Source: Sorangium cellulosum So ce56 (GTDB lineage: Bacteria; Myxococcota_A; Polyangia; Polyangiales; Polyangiaceae). Taken from it: a stretch of DNA of 64,000 nt. The stretch's first letter is position 1; each line of letters begins with the position of its first letter. Under the pieces are notes generated by a model that saw only the letters and a list, made by a program, of their open reading frames with translations, did not search any database and was not told where the DNA came from. The stretch is taken from the NCBI RefSeq assembly GCF_000067165.1, contig NC_010162.1, positions 5,587,001 to 5,651,000 on the forward strand. Reading direction: 5' to 3'. The position numbers and the translations under genes were made by a program. Positions 59,417 to 64,000 of the stretch are shown one piece after another.

Positions 59417-61240
59417 ATGTCGCCCGAGCCGTCGCAGCCCAGGCCCATCGGGCGGTATCTGCTGTACGGCGCGATCGCATCCGGCGGGATGGCGTCCGTG
59501 CACCTCGGCCGGCTCGTCGGCGACGCGGGCTTCTCGCGCACCGTGGCCATCAAGCGGCTGCACCCCGCGCTCGCCGAGGCGCCCGAGATCGCCGAGAGCC
59601 TGCGCGACGAGGCCCGCATCGTCGCGCGCATCCAGCACCCCAACGTCGTCGCCATGGTCGACCTCCTCCTCGCCGAGGACGAGGCGTTCCTTGTCATGGA
59701 GTACGTGCGGGGCGAGTCGCTGGCGCGGCTGCTCCGGGCGGCGCGCGCGGGCGGCGCGCCGGCGCCGGTGCCCATCGTCGCGAGCATCGCGTGCGGCGCG
59801 CTCCACGGCCTGCACGCGGCCCACGAGGCGCGCAGCGAGTCGGGCGAGCCGCTCGGCATCGTGCACCGGGACGTCTCGCCCGAGAACGTGCTCGTCGGCG
59901 TCGACGGGGCGGCGCGGCTGCTCGACTTCGGCATCGCCAAGGCGCGCGGGCGGCTCAGCACCACCCGCGGCGGGCAGATCAAGGGCAAGCTCGCGTACAT
60001 GGCCCCCGAGCAGGTCCTCTGCGCCGACGTGACCCGGCGGACCGACGTGTTCGCGGCGGGCGCGGTCCTCTGGGAGGCGCTCGCAGGCCGCCGGCTCTTC
60101 GACGGCGGCGACGAGGGCGACATCATCCGGGCCGTGCTCGAGGAGCCGATCCTGCCCCCGAGCTCGCTCGCGGCGCACGTGCCGCCCGCGCTCGACGCCA
60201 TCGTCCTCCGTGCCCTCGAGCGGAACCCGGAGGGCCGCTACCCGACCGCCCGCGAGCTCGCGGTCGCCATCGAGGACGCCGTCCCGCTCGCGTCGCCGCG
60301 CGCCGTGGGCGAGTGGGTGGAGGCGCTCGCCGGCGACGCGCTCGCGCGGCGGGCGGCGCGCGTCGCCGCCATCGAGAGCGCGTCGGCGGCGATCCCGGGC
60401 GGCCCGGCGACGGCCAGCTCGGGCGCGGCCGCGCGGGGTGGGTCGGGCGCGCCTGGCGACGGGGCAGCGGACGAAGGCGAGCCCACGCCGCCGGGCGGCC
60501 CGGCGCGGGGGCTGGCAGAGACAGCGCCCTCGATCCCGTCGAGGGCCCTCGATCAGGGGACGCCGGCGGCTGAGCCGCCGCCCGGATCGGTGACGTCCAG
60601 CGGGATCTCGCTGGGGCTATCTGCGACCGACGGCGCGCGGCGCGAGGGTCCGCCCCCCGCGGCGAAGAAGCGCGCGCGCCCGCTGCTCGTGCTGCTCGGC
60701 GCGCTGCTCCTCGGCGGCGCGGCCGCGCTCGCGGCGCAGTCGTGGCGCCGCGCCCCTCCCGGCCCGGAGGACGCCGCGCGCGCGGTCCACGCGCCCGCGG
60801 CGCAGCCGGCCGGCGCCTCGACGGCGAGCACGGCGAGCGCCGTCGCAGCGAGCCCATCGAGCACCGCCGCGGCGGCCCCGGCGAGCACCGTCGCGGCCGA
60901 CCCGGCGAGCGCCGTCGCAGCGAGCCCATCGAGCACCGCCGCGGCGGCCCCGGCGAGCACCGTCGCGACCGAGCCGGCGAGCGCCGTCGCAGCGAGCCCA
61001 TCGAGCGCCGCCGCGGCGGCCCCGGCGAGCGCCGTCGCGACCGACCCGGCGAGCGCCGCCGCGGCGGCCCCGGCGAACGCCGTCGCGCCAGCGCCCGCAC
61101 AGCGCCCGGCGCGCCCTGCAGCCGGCGCGCGCGCGCCCGCACCCGCGCCGCGCGCGATCCGCACCGACGCCCAGCGCTGCTCCCCGCCCTATACCGTGGA
61201 CAAGGCCGGCATACGCCGGCTCAAGCCGGAGTGCCTGTGA
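59417..61240 (+). CDS. Transmembrane Ser/Thr protein kinase
   Basis: The protein has 607 residues. The cytoplasmic kinase domain has the Gly loop GAIASGGMASVHLG, Lys46 in VAIKRL, catalytic loop HRDVSPENVLV, an intact LLDFGIAKA and AYMAPEQ. It ends near residue 285 and is followed by a Pro/Gly/Ala-rich linker. One helix (PLLVLLGALLLGGAAALAA, about residues 418-437) crosses the membrane. The external tail is an Ala/Pro/Ser/Thr-rich stalk with a 24-residue repeat, ending in a short basic Cys-containing tip (CSPPYTVDKAGIRRLKPECL). It belongs to the Hanks-type myxobacterial kinases. The next gene starts 4 bases after the stop, so an operon with two exported proteins is likely. Confidence 0.93.
   Translation: MSPEPSQPRPIGRYLLYGAIASGGMASVHLGRLVGDAGFSRTVAIKRLHPALAEAPEIAESLRDEARIVARIQHPNVVAMVDLLLAEDEAFLVMEYVRGESLARLLRAARAGGAPAPVPIVASIACGALHGLHAAHEARSESGEPLGIVHRDVSPENVLVGVDGAARLLDFGIAKARGRLSTTRGGQIKGKLAYMAPEQVLCADVTRRTDVFAAGAVLWEALAGRRLFDGGDEGDIIRAVLEEPILPPSSLAAHVPPALDAIVLRALERNPEGRYPTARELAVAIEDAVPLASPRAVGEWVEALAGDALARRAARVAAIESASAAIPGGPATASSGAAARGGSGAPGDGAADEGEPTPPGGPARGLAETAPSIPSRALDQGTPAAEPPPGSVTSSGISLGLSATDGARREGPPPAAKKRARPLLVLLGALLLGGAAALAAQSWRRAPPGPEDAARAVHAPAAQPAGASTASTASAVAASPSSTAAAAPASTVAADPASAVAASPSSTAAAAPASTVATEPASAVAASPSSAAAAAPASAVATDPASAAAAAPANAVAPAPAQRPARPAAGARAPAPAPRAIRTDAQRCSPPYTVDKAGIRRLKPECL
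60839..61054. repeat. Three 72-bp tandem repeats in the kinase stalk
   Basis: Copies start at 60839, 60911 and 60983 and encode AVAASPSSTAAAAPAS and an 8-residue variable tail each (TVAADPAS, TVATEPAS, AVATDPAS). A fourth, degenerate partial copy follows. Copy number would change stalk length in steps of 24 residues without a frameshift. Confidence 0.88.
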
Positions 61241-61244
61241 ACCG

Positions 61245-62123
61245 ATGAACCCCGCGTGTCCCACCCGCGCCCGGCTCGCGCTCTCCCTCGCCGCCGCGGC
61301 GGCGCTCTCGCTCACCGGCGCGCGCGCCGACGCCGCGCCCCACAAGAAGGCGTGCGCCGACGCCTACGAGCGCGCGCAGGGCCTCCGCCGCGACGGCCGG
61401 CTGATCGAGGCGCGCGCCGCGCTCGTCGTCTGCTCGCAGCCGACGTGCCCGGCGGCCGCCGTGGCCGACTGCGGGCCGTGGCTCGCCGAGGTCGAGCGGA
61501 GCCTGCCCTCCGTGGTCGTCGCCGCGAGGGACGCGCACGGGCGAGAGCGCCTCGACGTGCGCGTGCTCGTGGACGGGCGCCCCCTCGCCGCCGCGCTCGA
61601 CGGCAAGGCGCTGCCGGTCGACCCGGGCCCGCGCACCTTCCGCTTCGAGCCCGCGACGGGCCCCGCCGTCGAGGAGCGCGTGCTGATCCGCGAGGGCGAG
61701 AAGAACCGCCCGCTCACCGTGACCCTGGGCGCACCTTCGGCCGGCGCGCCAGCCTCGCCTCACCCGCTCGCCCCGCGCGCCGCGCCGCCCGCGGAGCCCT
61801 CGGTCCCGGGGCTCGTGTGGGCCTCCGGCGCCGTCGGCGTCGCTGGGCTCGCGGTGTTCGCCGTCGCCGGCGCCCTCTCGCTGAGCGCCGAGGCCGACCT
61901 GCGCGCCACGTGCGCCCCGCGCTGCACGGAGGGCGAGGTGCGCGCCATCCGGGTCCAGCACGCGGTCGCCGACGTCGGCCTCGGCGTGGGCGTCGTCGCG
62001 CTGGGCGCCGCGGCGTGGCTCTATTTGACCCGGCCGGCCGCGGCGCAGCCCCCGAAGGCCGGCGCGACGGCGCTCTGGCCGTTCATCGCCGGCAGCGCCG
62101 CGGGCGTCGCGGGGGCCTTCTGA
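61245..62123 (+). CDS. Exported protein with PEGA-like domain and C-terminal membrane helices
   Basis: The protein has 292 residues. A signal peptide (RLALSLAAAAALSLTGARADA) is followed by a helical Cys-containing region (KKACADAYERAQGLRRDGR, ARAALVVCSQPTCPAA), often seen in myxobacterial proteins next to kinases. Residues about 85-165 are a beta sandwich of PEGA type (DVRVLVDGRPLAAALDGKAL, then VDPGPRTFRFEPA). Two hydrophobic helices near 190-215 and 245-265 anchor the C-terminus. It starts 4 bases after the kinase stop, and its own stop overlaps the next start (TGATG). It may sense or bind cell-envelope material for the kinase. Confidence 0.82.
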   Translation: MNPACPTRARLALSLAAAAALSLTGARADAAPHKKACADAYERAQGLRRDGRLIEARAALVVCSQPTCPAAAVADCGPWLAEVERSLPSVVVAARDAHGRERLDVRVLVDGRPLAAALDGKALPVDPGPRTFRFEPATGPAVEERVLIREGEKNRPLTVTLGAPSAGAPASPHPLAPRAAPPAEPSVPGLVWASGAVGVAGLAVFAVAGALSLSAEADLRATCAPRCTEGEVRAIRVQHAVADVGLGVGVVALGAAAWLYLTRPAAAQPPKAGATALWPFIAGSAAGVAGAF

Positions 62124-62983
62124 TGCGCGCGTCGGCCCGCGCCCGCGGCTGCGCCGCTGCCCTGGCGGCGGCCCTCCTCTCGGCGTGCTCGCTCGTGCGC
62201 CCGCTGCACGGCCTCACCTGCGAGCCCGGGGCCGGCAACGCCTCGTGCCTGTACGGCCAGCCCTGCGACGCCAGCGCCGACTGCACGACGGCGGCGTGCA
62301 CCGAGGGCGTCTGCCAGTGCCCCGCCAGCATGGTGACGATCGAGAGCTCGTTCTGCGTCGATCGGACCGAGGTCTCGAACGCCGCCTACCGCGCCTTCCT
62401 CGCCACGCGGCCGGACGTCGCGGCGCAGGAGCCGTTCTGCTCGTTCAACAGCACCTTCGATTTCGACGACACCGGGCCCGACGCGCCCCCCGTGTGCACG
62501 ACGCGCCGCAAGGAGGACGAGCACCCCGCCACCTGCGTCGACTGGTGCGACGCGCGCGCCTTCTGCAAGAGCCACGGCAAGCGCCTCTGCGGCGAGCGCC
62601 ACGGCGGCCCGCTGCCGTTCCGCGGCGGCATGGCGCAGGGCGAGTGGTTCGACGCGTGCAGCAAGCACGGCGCGCTCGCTCACTCCACCGGCGAGTTCGA
62701 CGCTCTCCAGTGCAACGGCGACAGCACCGAGACGGTGCCGGTCGGCGACGACACGAGCCTGGCGTGCGAGGGCGGCTATCTCGGCCTGCAGCACATGAGC
62801 GGAAACGTCCGCGAGTGGGAAGACGCGTGCTCCGACGACGTCGGTCCAGGCGACCTCTGCAGGACCCGCGGCGGGGCGTTCGACAGCGGGGGAGCGCTCG
62901 AGGAGCTCCGGTGCGACGCGCGCGACGAGCGCGAGCGCGCCGACACCGATCATACGATCGGGTTCCGCTGCTGCAGCGGGTAG
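62123..62983 (+). CDS. SUMF1/FGE-sulfatase-domain lipoprotein, kinase-linked
   Basis: The protein has 286 residues. ATG 62123 overlaps the preceding stop by one base. The lipoprotein signal ends ALLSAC. A Cys-rich segment (CEPGAGNASCLYGQPCDASA, ending GVCQC) precedes the SUMF1 domain: SFCVDRTEVSNAAYRAFL, ATCVDWCDARAFCKSHGKRL, CGERHGG...EWFDAC, HMSGNVREWEDACS, RTRGGAFDSGG and GFRCC. The site after GGAF has no Cys, so formylglycine generation is unlikely; a binding or structural role is more probable. The region also holds an unusual number of cysteines. It is the last gene of the kinase operon. Confidence 0.86.
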   Translation: MRASARARGCAAALAAALLSACSLVRPLHGLTCEPGAGNASCLYGQPCDASADCTTAACTEGVCQCPASMVTIESSFCVDRTEVSNAAYRAFLATRPDVAAQEPFCSFNSTFDFDDTGPDAPPVCTTRRKEDEHPATCVDWCDARAFCKSHGKRLCGERHGGPLPFRGGMAQGEWFDACSKHGALAHSTGEFDALQCNGDSTETVPVGDDTSLACEGGYLGLQHMSGNVREWEDACSDDVGPGDLCRTRGGAFDSGGALEELRCDARDERERADTDHTIGFRCCSG

Positions 62984-63085
62984 CGCGGCGGCGACGCCGG
63001 CGGCCGCGGGCTCTGCCTGGATCGCTCGCGCGATGCCATCGCCGAGGCTCGCGCGCGCGCCAGAGAAAGCTGGTATATCAAGGCT

Positions 63086-63409
63086 ATGACACCGAGAAAT
63101 TACAGGATCCTTGCTGGCGTTCTGCTTGTGGGGGTCTGCCTTGTCGCCAGCTGTCGACGGGACGGCGTAGATTGCCAAGATCTCTCCACGTCAGGCCCGA
63201 ACCTTATACTATCCGGATGTGATGACGGAATCAAACGGAGCATTGACTGCAGTAAGGGAGCAGGTGCGTATTCATGCACTTGCTTCGAGGCGGGAAGACC
63301 TGGACGCTCGTACACGGCAGCAGACGGCCCGGCGGCTGGAGGCAGACCTCAGATGATCGCGGCAGCGAAGCAGCGCTGTGGCTGGAACCTGCAACAACCC
63401 TATTTCTAG
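63086..63409 (+). CDS. Small lipoprotein of unknown function
   Basis: The protein has 107 residues. The start is ATG 63086 with a weak AAGG site. The signal ends VGVCLVASC, a lipobox. The mature part has several cysteines (DCQDLSTS, SGCDDG, IDCSKG, SCTCFEAG, RCGWN). The gene is visibly less GC-rich than the kinase operon before it. No family was recognised. Confidence 0.62.
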   Translation: MTPRNYRILAGVLLVGVCLVASCRRDGVDCQDLSTSGPNLILSGCDDGIKRSIDCSKGAGAYSCTCFEAGRPGRSYTAADGPAAGGRPQMIAAAKQRCGWNLQQPYF

Positions 63410-63559
63410 AAGTGGGCTGCCCAGGTCGACCCGGCGAAGGGCCCTTCTCTGTCATCCGATAAACCTGCATGCTGCCACTCCCTCCCAGGAGATTCTACGA
63501 TTCCGCCCCGGTCCGCGCAGGGCCCCCGCGGCCGACCCGATCCAGCGCCGCTCCGCCCG

Positions 63560-63877
63560 CTAGCCCGTCTCGCTCGCCGGCCAAGCGCTGCAACAATGCG
63601 TCGAACGGCGCCCGTTCGCCCAGTGCAGCCAGCAGCCGGCAATCCCCGCTTCCCAACCAGCCCATCGAGCGACGGCCGGCTCGGACAGGCCGGCTATCAT
63701 CCGCTCCTCGAACTCTCCCTCACGATCCTGGATGAGCTTCGCGAGGACACGGTCATCGTCCGAAGTCGACTCGATGTGCATCGTGCCGCTGTCGACAGCT
63801 CGGATGTCGTCCATCACGCGACCCCTGAAGAACGCCCAGGCGTCCTCGACCGTCTTCAGAACGAAGCTGTCGCTCAT
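63560..63877 (-). CDS. Small hypothetical protein
   Basis: The protein has 105 residues from ATG 63877, without a strong ribosome-binding site. The first 80 residues look like an ordinary soluble protein (SFVLKTVEDAWAFFRGRVMD, LAKLIQDREGEFEERMIAGL). The last 20 are Cys/Trp/Arg-rich and may be a frameshifted tail. No family was recognised; the gene may be damaged by the adjacent transposase. Confidence 0.5.
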   Translation of the reverse strand: MSDSFVLKTVEDAWAFFRGRVMDDIRAVDSGTMHIESTSDDDRVLAKLIQDREGEFEERMIAGLSEPAVARWAGWEAGIAGCWLHWANGRRSTHCCSAWPASETG

Positions 63878-63892
63878 CGGTGTTCACGCAAA

Positions 63893-64000
63893 GTGCTCGG
63901 GTTCGTGCCGGTGCAGTTCAAGATCATCGAGGAAAAGCGGGAGAAGCTCGCCTGCCCGCGCTGCCCCGAGCAGGGCGTAACGACGGCGGACAGCGAGAAG
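63893..64000 (+). pseudogene. IS66-type transposase fragment (zinc-finger region), cut by the window end
   Basis: In the frame of 63893 the sequence reads LGFVPVQFKIIEEKREKLAC followed by PRCPEQGVTT. This matches the zinc-finger region of IS66-family TnpC (usually LE-VP--FKVIEHxRxKYAC-xC). The N-terminal part of the transposase is not present upstream in the same frame, so at least the 5' end is missing. The frame is open at the window edge and may continue. Confidence 0.6.

Overview
The window is very GC-rich DNA from a myxobacterium, most likely in the Polyangiales/Sorangium group. The evidence is a MYXO-CTERM tail, many lipoproteins with Gly/Ser/Ala-rich linkers after the lipobox, Ser/Thr protein kinases fused to or followed by other modules, a paired DUF1592/DUF1552 operon, RsbR-like STAS proteins, large extracellular hydrolases and several SUMF1-type lipoproteins. 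Identifications rest on reading motifs by eye; no database search was possible.

Layout. 1-5.5 kb: the C-terminal part of a copper P-type ATPase, a MYXO-CTERM surface protein and a GH43-like/ricin-lectin lipoprotein. 5.5-9.9 kb: the DUF1592-DUF1552 operon, flanked by remnants of an NAD(P)-binding protein and of a LysR regulator, with a long hairpin at the DUF1552 stop. 9.9-13.7 kb: three exported or anchored proteins of unknown role, one perhaps a permuted papain-like enzyme. 13.7-20.2 kb: a PAS-STAS protein, urate oxidase, then a cobalamin-binding sensor followed by a soluble histidine kinase and an overlapping receiver-histidine kinase. 20.3-27.2 kb: an exported GH15 glucoamylase with a starch-binding domain, and a CUT2 sugar ABC transporter (binding protein, double ATPase, permease). 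27.4-35.8 kb: a giant kinase-like/AAA/GAF/STAS protein whose DFG motif reads GFG, a VWA lipoprotein and a lipoprotein built of tandem knottin-like cysteine repeats. 36.2-40.1 kb: a NrtA-B-C-D-like ABC operon. 40.7-47.0 kb: a PrmA-like methyltransferase, a three-gene operon with a beta-propeller/di-haem cytochrome and a SUMF1-domain lipoprotein, and a second cysteine-rich lipoprotein.

47-58.8 kb is accessory DNA: small hypotheticals, a lipase, a papain-like cysteine protease with its lipoprotein partner (both look lower in GC), a truncated FG-GAP protein, an SBBP propeller lipoprotein, a 65-bp direct-repeat array next to a large serine recombinase and its DUF5372 partner, an IS481-type transposase, an IstB remnant and a palindromic repeat element. 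59-63 kb: a VOC protein, then a tightly packed operon of a transmembrane Ser/Thr kinase, a secreted/membrane protein and a SUMF1-domain lipoprotein. The right edge holds two small hypotheticals and the zinc-finger part of an IS66 transposase.

The best candidates for something not well described are: the B12 sensor with its two histidine kinases (possibly light-responsive); the GFG kinase-like/STAS giant; the tandem-knottin lipoprotein beside a VWA lipoprotein; and the serine-recombinase module with palindrome-bearing direct repeats.
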